Shown: one piece after another, positions 17,096 through 25,413 of the stretch
How the letters are laid out: each line of letters opens with the position of its first letter
Position numbering within the stretch: position 1 is the first letter of the stretch
From: Nostocaceae cyanobacterium
GTDB taxonomy: Bacteria > Cyanobacteriota > Cyanobacteriia > Cyanobacteriales > Nostocaceae
Assembly (NCBI GenBank): GCA_030065825.1
Contig: JASJCY010000061.1
Span: 1-45,750 of the forward strand
Direction of reading: 5' to 3'
Length of the DNA stretch: 45,750 nt
Made by a program: the position numbers and the translations under genes
Notes under the pieces: model-generated
What the model was told of the DNA's origin: nothing
Databases searched by the model: none
Seen by the model: the letters and a program-made list of their open reading frames with translations, nothing else

Positions 17096-17128
17096 AACCC
17101 AGGTGCAAGATATGAGGCAGGCTATTAC

Positions 17129-20100
17129 ATGAAAGTTAAAACATCTGACTTAAGGCAGATTATTGCTCAAGCTAGCTGTTTATCTGAACGTCTGGGCAAA
17201 CAGTTACAAGTTACTAATAGTGAACAACTGCTAACATCACGTCTTCAACGCTGGTGTAAAGTAAGTGCTCACGGAAACTGGGAAAAATTCCAGAAGCGGC
17301 TACTCTGGGATGGGTTAGATATTGAGCAAGTACAGCAGGTTTTGCGATCGCTCCCGGTTGTAGATACTCAGATTTTACCAGTTTGGGCAGAGATTTTGAA
17401 GGCGATGATTGAAACTGCTGCTAATTTTCAGCCCCTATCCTTGACTCCGATTCAACCGCAAAATCCATTAGCTTTTCAAGAACTATTGCTACCAGCAATC
17501 TCTGTAGCGCGACAGCGGTTATTAAATCGTCTGGGTACTAATTCCCTATCTGGTGAACATCTACCTTTAAAAATCCTCTCTGAGTCAGTTTACCTGTCCT
17601 TGGAGTGTAGTTTGTTGGAAAAACTACTCAATCTCAGTGCCAAAACTTTAACAGCAGAATATTCTCGTTCTGTTGCCTTGATGGGAATACAATTACAAAA
17701 CCAGACTACTCGTCAAGATGAATACAACACTTTTGTAGAGAAAATCTTAGAGGATGGGATGTTAGGGTTTTTCCAGCAATATCCCGTTTTAGGACGCTTA
17801 ATGGCAACTGCTATTGATTTTTGGGTGGAAGCAACAGCAGATTTTCTCCAGCGTCTTATTGCAGATATTCCAGCAATTCAGCAAACATTTTCACCATCCC
17901 AATCCCATCTAGGAAAAGTCATTGACATTCAGCCTTCTCTTTCGGATCCCCATCACCAAGGAAGAACGGTAATTGCCCTTACCTTTGAGTCGGGACTAAA
18001 ACTAGTATATAAACCCAAAAGCTTAGGGGCAGAAGTAGCTTTTACTCAGTTCTTAGGTTGGTGCAATCAGCAGGATATTTCTTTACCTTTCAAAGTGCTG
18101 AAAATATGCGTACCGCGAAGCGGTTCTCAAACAGATCGCTCCGATTATGGTTGGGTAGAATATGTTGAACATCTACCCTGTCAAGACAAAGCAGCAGCAC
18201 AACGGTTTTACCAGCGAGCGGGAATGCTATTGTGTTTATTGCATATCTTAAGAGTAACTGACTGTCACCATGAGAATTTAGTCGCCAATGGGGAACATTT
18301 TGTCTTGGTGGATATGGAAACCCTCATGCAACCAGAAGTGAAACTGATGGCAGACTTTCCCCAAATAACGGAAGTTGAGCAAATAGTAGGTAAACAATTC
18401 TGGGATTCTGTAGTACGTACCGGGATTCTCCCTCGTTGGAATTTTCTAGAAAATGGCTGCATTGCCTATCAAAACAATGCCCTAAGCAGATGTCAGAATC
18501 ATCCCTCTCCTGCACTAACGAACGTACCTATGTTAAATGCTATACCTCTGGAAGCTGGGGACTATCTTGATGAAATCCTGTGGGGATTTGAACAGATGTA
18601 TCGTTTGTTAATTTCCCGTCAGCATATTTTACTAGCTGAACATAGTCCTTTGGCGGCATTCCAAAATGTGCAGGTACGATTTATGTTTAGGATGAGTCAG
18701 GTTTATGGAAAAATTTTAGAACACATTCAACACCCTAAATGGCTGCGTAATGGAATTGATAAAAGTATAGAACTTGATCACCTGAGTCGAGCATTTCTGG
18801 TTGTTGACGAAAAACCCCATTATTGGCGGATTTTATCAAAGGAACTCCAGGCAATGGAGCAGTTAGATATTCCCTATTTTAGTGCTTGTCCTGGCAGCGA
18901 TGAACTGGTGTTGGAGCCAGGGGAATCTATTGCAGAATATTTCGAGGAGCCAAGTTACAAAACTCTGCAGACTCAGCTAGAAAACTTGAGTGAAGCAGAT
19001 TTAGCGCGACAAGCGGAGATTATTAAGGGATGTTTTTATGCCCAAAGTAAGTCAGTAAATTTACAGGGAGATGCAATCACTCCAGAACCCGTGAAAAGTC
19101 AGAACCATAGCCTGGTTCCTTTGAGAAAAGAACAGTTACTTCAACAAGCAACACGACTAGCAGAGGAAATTCAAGCACGGGCAATTTGGGGAAGTGATGG
19201 AAGTGTCCAGTGGATTGGTTTTAACTACTTTCCCAATGCTAAGTGTTTTCAGTTTCAACCTTTGGGTGACAATCTCTACAACGGTAATAGCGGTATTGCT
19301 TTATTTTTGGCAGCTTTGGATTATGTGAGGGGAACAAACCAGTTCCGAGAATTGGTAATGGGAGGGTTGTTTTCTATCCGCAAGTTTTTACAGACACTGG
19401 ATTTTGAGTCCCATCGCAGGTTTGTCAGACAAGGAATTGGGGGTGGAATGGGTTTAGGTTCCCTGATTTACGGTTTGGTGACAATTAGCCAATTTCTTAG
19501 AGAACCTGCACTGGTGGAAGATGCAACGGGGATTGCTAATTTCATTACCCCTGAATTGATTGCGGCTGACCAGCAATTTGATATTATTTATGGGGCATCT
19601 GGGGCTATTTTGGGGTTATTGTCTCTCTATCACCACACTCAAGAGCCGAAGATTTTAGAACGGGCTATTAACTGCGGTCAGCATTTATTAAACCATCAAG
19701 TGAAGGTAGAAGGAATACCCCAGGCTTGGAATATTTTACAGCAAGGGCAATATCCGGGTTTCTTTCATGGTACAGGGGGAATTGCTTATGCTCTACTCAG
19801 ACTCTATGCTGTTACCAGAGATTCAGCTTATTTAACAGCAGCAAAGGCAGCAATTACTTATGAGCGGAGTGTCTTTTTACAGGAATCAGAGAAAAATATT
19901 CAATCCAGTAGATTTGATATTGCAGGGGAAATTCTTTTAGCGCGTTTAGCTAGTTTATCTATTTTAAATACAAATGATATTTATCAAGAATTAGAAATAG
20001 TTTTAAGAACTACATGCACAAATGATTTGATTGATGTAGATTCTATTGAGTGCGGTAATTTTGGCAAGATAGAAATGCTGTTATTATCTGCACAAAAACT

Positions 20101-20326
20101 CGACCGTCCAGAGTTACGAGAAGAGGCACTTATCAGAGCTTCTTATATTATAAATAGTGCCCAAGTTGCTGGAGGTTATCAGTTTTTGGAATTGCCAAAT
20201 TCTGTGTTTAATCCTAGTTTATTTCAGGGTACTGCGGGGATAGGTTATGAGTTATTGCGATTGGTTGAAGAGTCACTTCCTTCAGTATTATCCTTTTGTA
20301 TGACTCCTGCTCGATTCTATCAATAA
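17129..20326 (+). CDS. lanM: Class II lanthipeptide synthetase LanM, with altered cyclase zinc site
   Basis: The 1065-aa product (start MKVKTSDLRQIIAQ; ATG at 17129 preceded by GAGGCAGG) has LanM architecture. The dehydratase part shows the kinase-like signatures FESGLKLVYKPKSLG, RVTDCHHENLVANGEHFVLVDMETLMQP and GWVEYVEHLPC. The C-terminal LanC-like cyclase shows NLYNGNSGIALFLAAL, IIYGASGAILGLLSLY, FFHGTGGIAYALLRLY and FQGTAGIGYELLRL. The zinc-binding blocks are abnormal: where family members have WCxGxxG this has SSRFDIAGEILLARL, and where they have C(H/C)G it has IECGNFGKIEML. An open frame continues upstream to 17027, but only through a MITE. A palindromic insertion (18113-18123) adds VPRSGSQT in frame. 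A candidate precursor lies convergently at 20659-21207. Confidence 0.85.
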   Translation: MKVKTSDLRQIIAQASCLSERLGKQLQVTNSEQLLTSRLQRWCKVSAHGNWEKFQKRLLWDGLDIEQVQQVLRSLPVVDTQILPVWAEILKAMIETAANFQPLSLTPIQPQNPLAFQELLLPAISVARQRLLNRLGTNSLSGEHLPLKILSESVYLSLECSLLEKLLNLSAKTLTAEYSRSVALMGIQLQNQTTRQDEYNTFVEKILEDGMLGFFQQYPVLGRLMATAIDFWVEATADFLQRLIADIPAIQQTFSPSQSHLGKVIDIQPSLSDPHHQGRTVIALTFESGLKLVYKPKSLGAEVAFTQFLGWCNQQDISLPFKVLKICVPRSGSQTDRSDYGWVEYVEHLPCQDKAAAQRFYQRAGMLLCLLHILRVTDCHHENLVANGEHFVLVDMETLMQPEVKLMADFPQITEVEQIVGKQFWDSVVRTGILPRWNFLENGCIAYQNNALSRCQNHPSPALTNVPMLNAIPLEAGDYLDEILWGFEQMYRLLISRQHILLAEHSPLAAFQNVQVRFMFRMSQVYGKILEHIQHPKWLRNGIDKSIELDHLSRAFLVVDEKPHYWRILSKELQAMEQLDIPYFSACPGSDELVLEPGESIAEYFEEPSYKTLQTQLENLSEADLARQAEIIKGCFYAQSKSVNLQGDAITPEPVKSQNHSLVPLRKEQLLQQATRLAEEIQARAIWGSDGSVQWIGFNYFPNAKCFQFQPLGDNLYNGNSGIALFLAALDYVRGTNQFRELVMGGLFSIRKFLQTLDFESHRRFVRQGIGGGMGLGSLIYGLVTISQFLREPALVEDATGIANFITPELIAADQQFDIIYGASGAILGLLSLYHHTQEPKILERAINCGQHLLNHQVKVEGIPQAWNILQQGQYPGFFHGTGGIAYALLRLYAVTRDSAYLTAAKAAITYERSVFLQESEKNIQSSRFDIAGEILLARLASLSILNTNDIYQELEIVLRTTCTNDLIDVDSIECGNFGKIEMLLLSAQKLDRPELREEALIRASYIINSAQVAGGYQFLELPNSVFNPSLFQGTAGIGYELLRLVEESLPSVLSFCMTPARFYQ

Positions 20327-20374
20327 TAGATGCTTCTGGAGCATTAGGTTTAGTAATACCAAGGGCTCGAATAC

Positions 20375-20535
20375 GGGAGCATCCCAATTTTTGAAAAATA
20401 CCCAAACCCTAGAAGGGTAGGGCTATACAAGCAAAGCCTGCCTTCGCAGGCTAAACATTTCTAGCCTGCGAAGGCAGGCAAGCGTCCGTGTAGCGATACC
20501 CTTCTAGGGTATTGCTCAAAATTTGGGATGCTCCC
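20375..20535. mobile_element. MITE, family 2 copy 2 (161 bp), downstream of lanM
   Basis: Inverted ends GGGAGCATCCCAATTTTT and GGGAGCATCCCAAATTTT are flanked by a perfect 8-bp target duplication TCGAATAC (20367-20374 and 20536-20543). The interior has a long hairpin, AGCCTGCCTTCGCAGGCT then AGCCTGCGAAGGCAGGC, and CCCTTCTAGGG. The right half in reverse matches the interior of copy 1. It may double as a bidirectional terminator between lanM and the precursor gene. Confidence 0.9.
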
Positions 20536-20658
20536 TCGAATACTCCAAAAGTGACGATGGCTAAAAACCTTCTTTTTACGTTTATTTCCGAAAAATTTGT
20601 AAACTACTGAATGTAGCAAAAACAAGGTTTTATGGGGTTAATTTAAGCGATGATGACC

Positions 20659-21207
20659 TTAAAAAGGGCATCGAGTGTCATTATAGCAAACCTGACCAGC
20701 ATTACGACCAGTAAGTTTGATTTTAAAGCCCGAACGTTGACCTTTTATCACTCTAGGAGCTACGGCTCTAAGATGCTGCGATAGTTCTCGGGCTGCTTGA
20801 TATGCAATAGGGATACGAAATTTTCTAAATCGTCTGTTGATGTGGTTAATTAGTCCTTGGTGGTTGCCCCTATATCTTTGAACAGAACTAAAAAATATTA
20901 TTTTCCTGCGACCTACGAAGACATCTGAACACATGCTCGTGGCAACTCTTGACGGACCAGCTATTAAATCTAACTCCTCATCACTCAATTCTACATCCTC
21001 ATCTAAAACCGTTGTTCCATCAATATTAGACATAGCCTTATTAGACATAGCCTTTGATATCATCTTCGGTTGAATAGCCATAGGTGAGACTGACATAGAA
21101 CGATGTCTTCGTACACACTTAGAGTTTGCTCGCACCAGGTTAATCGATGGGGAGATGGGGAGGTCAGCGGGTGGGGAGCTAAGGGCAAATAAAACGATGT
21201 CTAGCAT
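20659..21207 (-). CDS. Candidate lanthipeptide precursor with NHLP/nif11-type leader
   Basis: The frame encodes up to 182 aa. Residues 67-84 (VLDEDVELSDEELDLIAG) have the leader ending typical of NHLP/nif11-type and class II lanthipeptide precursors: an acidic LSDEEL followed by a double-glycine-like site, here AG-P. The part after it is unusually long (98 aa) and basic, with Ser/Thr and three cysteines (SMCSD, QVCYND, TRCPF at the very end). The true start is uncertain: ATG 21207 has AGGGA seven bases upstream, but its first 35 residues look repeat-derived (CTCCCC runs). ATG 21096 or 21081 would give a 60-residue-shorter, more typical leader. Nearness to lanM supports the assignment. Confidence 0.6.
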   Translation of the reverse strand: MLDIVLFALSSPPADLPISPSINLVRANSKCVRRHRSMSVSPMAIQPKMISKAMSNKAMSNIDGTTVLDEDVELSDEELDLIAGPSRVATSMCSDVFVGRRKIIFFSSVQRYRGNHQGLINHINRRFRKFRIPIAYQAARELSQHLRAVAPRVIKGQRSGFKIKLTGRNAGQVCYNDTRCPF

Positions 21208-21413
21208 GATTATCCCTATTTACTATCAATGCTTCTATTTAAAATAGATTCAAGTTCAATCAACTTATGCACTTAAATTTTCCACTAAGTAGGTTGGCGT
21301 TAAAAAATCAAGGTATGCCATTACCAGTGAAAGGCAGTGGAACGTAGCAATTGCAAGAGCTTCAACCTTGTTCACATTTTGTTATGCGATTGGGTTTATT
21401 TGTATCGACTTAC

Positions 21414-24400
21414 TTAACCCGAATTCAGGTTGCTTACACCGTCGCACAGATGCTTATCGCTTTCATTCTCAGGTTTATTAATTTCAAAGTACTCGCGCAT
21501 AAAATTGCACCCTTCCTTGAGTAAATAATCAAAATCCCATCTCCACAGTTTCACTGTATTGTCATCACTTGCAGAAGCCAGCATTTTACCATCAGGGCTG
21601 TTCACGGAGCGTGCGCTTGGCGCAAAGCTGACCCCCCAAACAGTATTTGTATGCCCAGTTAAGGTTTTAATTTCTTTTTTGGTTTCGGTATCCCACAGTT
21701 TTACTTTGTTGTCAGCACTTGCAGAAGCCAGTATCTTACCGTCGGGGCTGAAGCTGACCCCATGAACCTCGCTTGTATGCCCAGTTAGGGTTTTAATTTC
21801 TTTTTTGGTTTCGGTATCCCACAGTTTCACCGTGTTGTCATCACTTGCAGAAGCCAGCATCTTACCGTCGGGGCTGAAACTGACTCCATTAACCACATCT
21901 TTATGCTTAGTTAGAGTTTTAATTTCTTTTTTGGTTTCGGTATCCCACAGTTTCACTGTGTTGTCACCACTTGCAGAAGCCAGCATCTTACCGTCGGGGC
22001 TGAAACTGACTCCATTAACCACATCTTTATGCTCGGTTAGAGTTTTAATTACTGTGCCGGTGTCGGTATCCCACAGTTTCACCGTCCTGTCAGCACTTGC
22101 AGAAGCTAGCATCTTGCCGTCGGGGCTGAAGCTAACCCCCCAAACCCCCTCCTCATGTCCAGTTAGCTTTTTAATTACTTTGCCAGTGTCGGTATCCCAC
22201 AATTTCACCGTCTTGTCATTACTTGCAGAAGCCAGTATTTTACCATCAGAACTGTTCGCGGAGCGTGGGCTTGGCGCAAAGCTGACCGCCCAAACCGCAT
22301 CTTTATGCCCAGTTAGAGTTTTAATTACTTTGCCAGTGTCGGTATCCCACAATTTCACCGTCTTGTCACCACTTGCAGAAGCGAGCATCTTACCGTCGGG
22401 GCTGAAGCTGACCTCCGAAACCGCACCTCTATGACCAGTCCGAATTTTAATTTCTTCTTTGCCAGTGGAGGTATCCCACAGTTTTACTGTATTATCAACA
22501 CTTGCAGAAGCCAGCATTTTACTATCAGGGCTGAAGCTAACCCCCCAAACCTCCTTTGTATGACCAGTTAGAGTTTTAATTTCTTTTTTGGTGGAGGTAT
22601 CCCACAGTTTCACCTTCTGGTCAACACTTGCAGAAGCGAGGATCTTACCGTCGGGACTGAAGCTGACTCCCAAAACCCGGTCTTCATGACCAGTTAGAGT
22701 TTTAATTACTGTGCCAGTGGAGGTATCCCACAGTTTCACCGTCTCGTCCTCGTCATCACTTGCAGAAGCCAGCATTTTACCGTCGGGGCTGAAGCTAACC
22801 CCCCGAACCCAGGCTTCATGCTTTAGGGTTTTAATTACTGTGCCAGTGGAGGTATCCCACAGTTTCACCGTGGTGTCAGCACTTGCAGAAGCCAGCATTT
22901 TACCGTCGGGGCTGAAGCCGATCCCCCAAACCTCGCTTGTATGTCCAGTTAGAGTTTTAATTTCTTTGCCTGTGGAAGTATTCCACAATATCACTCTATT
23001 GTCAGCACTTGCAGAAGCCAGTATTTTACCGTCGGGGCTGAAGCTGACCCTATGAACCTCCCTTGTATGCCCGGTTAGGGTTTTAATTTCTTTTTTGGTT
23101 TCGGTATCCCACAATTTCACCGTCCTGTCAGCACTCGCAGTTGCCAGCATTTTACCGTCGGGGCTGAAGCTAACCCCCCAAACCCAGTTTGTATGCTTCT
23201 TTAGGGTTTTAATTTCTTTGCCTGTAGAGGTATCCCACAGTTTCACTGTCTTGTCATCACTCGCAGAAGCCAGCATTTTACCGTCGGGGCTGAAGCTCAC
23301 CCCATTAACCGAGTTTCCGTGTCCTCCCAAAGTGTTGGGTGCGGCAACATTATGAACTGTATTTAATAACGCCAGTTCTACTTGGGTACGGATATTCGCA
23401 TCTACTCCCCATAGACCTTGCATTTTTACAGCAGCTTCTATGCTTGATTTGAGGGCTTTACCTCCATCTAAGTTCAAAAACCCATCGGAACTTCCAGCTA
23501 AGGATTTAATGTCACTAATCGCGGCATTCCGCCAGCCTATAACCGCTACACTAGCCAAACCTAACACTACTGCAAGTCCTAATAGCTGCGCCAGCTTTCT
23601 AATATTTGCTGCTCGTTTAGAAGCTTGAAAAAATTTCACCTGCAACGGTGTCATATTATCACTGTTGTGCTGATAATATTTCCTCAATAAATCTAAATCT
23701 GGAGGACGCCACAGGTTACCCTCTCGGCAACCATTGTCATCCCAAAGCCTCGCCGCTTCATCCAGACGACGCTGAAAGCGAATATCGTCGCGACTGCTAT
23801 CCAACCATTCTTTCATCTGTCTCCAATTGGCAAATAATGCTTCGTGTGTGACTTCTGCGGTTTCAGTTCCTTGCTCAGATGAGAGAGTAACCAATCGCAC
23901 ACCAGGGTGAGCAAATCTGTTAATCACCCTTCTGACATATTCTGGCTGCTCTTTGTAACTAACCAAACTATTAATCCTAGCACGGCGACGGGTATCGCTG
24001 GTTCCTTCCCCTAGTTGCACTAATCCCAGAAATACCCGCCGAGCAATTTGCTTTTCTTCATCATTGAGGCTTTGATAAATACGTTGAGCTTCATCTGCTA
24101 ATGCTCCCCCCACACCACCAATCTTTTCCAGTGTTTCGATAGGTTCAGCACCTTTTTTTAGCCCCTCCCAAATCCGGGTTAAAGCAAATTGCAGTAGGGG
24201 TAATGCTCCTTCCCGCCCTTGTGTATCTTTTAGTAAGAGGGTAACTACTGCTTCATGCAAGGGATGTCCTGCGATTTCTGCTGGTTTAGTAATTGCCTGT
24301 TGCAGTTCTTCCTCACTCATGGCTGGGACTATTGCGCCTTGAGATGCAATTACCTGATTCAGGGCTGGGTGTCTTTGGGTTTCTCCGAGAAAATCACTAC

Positions 24401-25220
24401 GCAAGGTGATAATTACTGATACACGACCAGCCCGATCACCTGCGGCATGAATTAGGTTTTCTATAAATATTTGGTGTTCAGTAGTGTCTTCACAAAGGGA
24501 GTAAACTTCCTCAAATTGGTCTACCAACACCACTAAAGGCGATTCAGCAATCTCTGGGAGGACATTGGCAATCCGCCGTAAACCATCATAAATAATTGTA
24601 TCTGCATTAATATTACTAGTTTCTTTTAATACCTGCTCAAATTCCTTTGTTTTCGCCACTGGGGTTTGGTCATTCGTTGCCACCCTTGCCAATACCGTCG
24701 CTAAAGCTTCCACTGGATGGGTTCCAGGGACAAGCACCGCCACCCGTGCTTGACTTTTACCAGGTAGGGGACGCTGTGCTAATTCTGGGATTAAACCAGC
24801 CCGTGCGAGGGAAGATTTCCCACAACCAGATGGTCCCAAAATTGGCAGTAAGCGTAATGGGGGTTCTGGTTGAGTAATGTTTTCATGGAGAGTGCGGAAC
24901 AGATTCCATAACTTTTCAATTTGTTCCTCTCTTCCAAAATAGCGATCGCCATCTTGTTCATGAAAAGCCAATAGTCCTTTGTAGGGATTGGCACCAATTT
25001 CTCCTGGGTGAGCAGTTTTTTCTTCTGCAACCTGACGTTCTAATTGATACTGGTAGATAACAACCCTATTGCCACTACCGGAAATAATGGCAGTGCTGAT
25101 AGCGTCCTTTTCAATTGTGATACTGCGATTATCTCCAGAATAAATTTGGTTATCAGTTGCCTGATCACCTAAAGCTATACTCCGTTCTGCTTCAGCAGTA
25201 ATCTTTTTTTCTTCTGGCAT
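21414..25220 (-). CDS. nSTAND NTPase with transmembrane segment and 14 WD40 repeats
   Basis: The 1268-aa protein has, in order: an N-terminal tag (ITAEAERSIALGDQATDN, residues 7-24, then short GD/GN beta-type repeats to about 57); an nSTAND1-type NTPase from NPYKGLLAFHEQDGDRYFGRE (78-98), with Walker A GPSGCGKSS (129-137) and Walker B LVVLVDQFEE (229-238); a probable membrane helix (about 543-562); and 14 WD40 repeats (about 631-1235), enough for two seven-bladed propellers. Repeats are almost identical (SFSPDGKMLASASxDxTVKLWDT). Repeats 9 and 14 carry an 8-residue insertion (APSPRSANS/APSARSVNS). It lies 193 bp downstream of the CHAT gene. Such STAND-propeller proteins act as ligand-triggered switches in conflict or cell-death systems; that role is inferred here. 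Confidence 0.88.
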   Translation of the reverse strand: MPEEKKITAEAERSIALGDQATDNQIYSGDNRSITIEKDAISTAIISGSGNRVVIYQYQLERQVAEEKTAHPGEIGANPYKGLLAFHEQDGDRYFGREEQIEKLWNLFRTLHENITQPEPPLRLLPILGPSGCGKSSLARAGLIPELAQRPLPGKSQARVAVLVPGTHPVEALATVLARVATNDQTPVAKTKEFEQVLKETSNINADTIIYDGLRRIANVLPEIAESPLVVLVDQFEEVYSLCEDTTEHQIFIENLIHAAGDRAGRVSVIITLRSDFLGETQRHPALNQVIASQGAIVPAMSEEELQQAITKPAEIAGHPLHEAVVTLLLKDTQGREGALPLLQFALTRIWEGLKKGAEPIETLEKIGGVGGALADEAQRIYQSLNDEEKQIARRVFLGLVQLGEGTSDTRRRARINSLVSYKEQPEYVRRVINRFAHPGVRLVTLSSEQGTETAEVTHEALFANWRQMKEWLDSSRDDIRFQRRLDEAARLWDDNGCREGNLWRPPDLDLLRKYYQHNSDNMTPLQVKFFQASKRAANIRKLAQLLGLAVVLGLASVAVIGWRNAAISDIKSLAGSSDGFLNLDGGKALKSSIEAAVKMQGLWGVDANIRTQVELALLNTVHNVAAPNTLGGHGNSVNGVSFSPDGKMLASASDDKTVKLWDTSTGKEIKTLKKHTNWVWGVSFSPDGKMLATASADRTVKLWDTETKKEIKTLTGHTREVHRVSFSPDGKILASASADNRVILWNTSTGKEIKTLTGHTSEVWGIGFSPDGKMLASASADTTVKLWDTSTGTVIKTLKHEAWVRGVSFSPDGKMLASASDDEDETVKLWDTSTGTVIKTLTGHEDRVLGVSFSPDGKILASASVDQKVKLWDTSTKKEIKTLTGHTKEVWGVSFSPDSKMLASASVDNTVKLWDTSTGKEEIKIRTGHRGAVSEVSFSPDGKMLASASGDKTVKLWDTDTGKVIKTLTGHKDAVWAVSFAPSPRSANSSDGKILASASNDKTVKLWDTDTGKVIKKLTGHEEGVWGVSFSPDGKMLASASADRTVKLWDTDTGTVIKTLTEHKDVVNGVSFSPDGKMLASASGDNTVKLWDTETKKEIKTLTKHKDVVNGVSFSPDGKMLASASDDNTVKLWDTETKKEIKTLTGHTSEVHGVSFSPDGKILASASADNKVKLWDTETKKEIKTLTGHTNTVWGVSFAPSARSVNSPDGKMLASASDDNTVKLWRWDFDYLLKEGCNFMREYFEINKPENESDKHLCDGVSNLNSG

Positions 25221-25413
25221 AAATGGTGAATTTTATGACTAAGTAAGATAGAGTAAGACTTTCTTCAAAGGGTGTAAAACAGGGTCACCCTGGCATTTGC
25301 TTGATTCGGTTCAGGTAATCTTAAGCACTTGCCCTCTTGCGGTCTCCCCCTAACCAATGAAGAAAGATAAAAAGATTTGATAAATCTTGATGTTACAGGT
25401 TATTAGCGTGAGA

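Noticed and set aside
17027-17128. Upstream extension of lanM to 17027
   Set aside because: The extra codons are made of the MITE end and the hairpin; LanM homology begins at the ATG at 17129, which has a ribosome binding site.
16959-20535. lanM as cargo of a composite transposon
   Set aside because: Each flanking element has its own different 8-bp target duplication, so they inserted independently.
21559-23355. Plus-strand open frames across the WD40 region
   Set aside because: They are antisense to the WD40 repeats and reflect their regular codon pattern; the minus-strand frame has clear domain structure.
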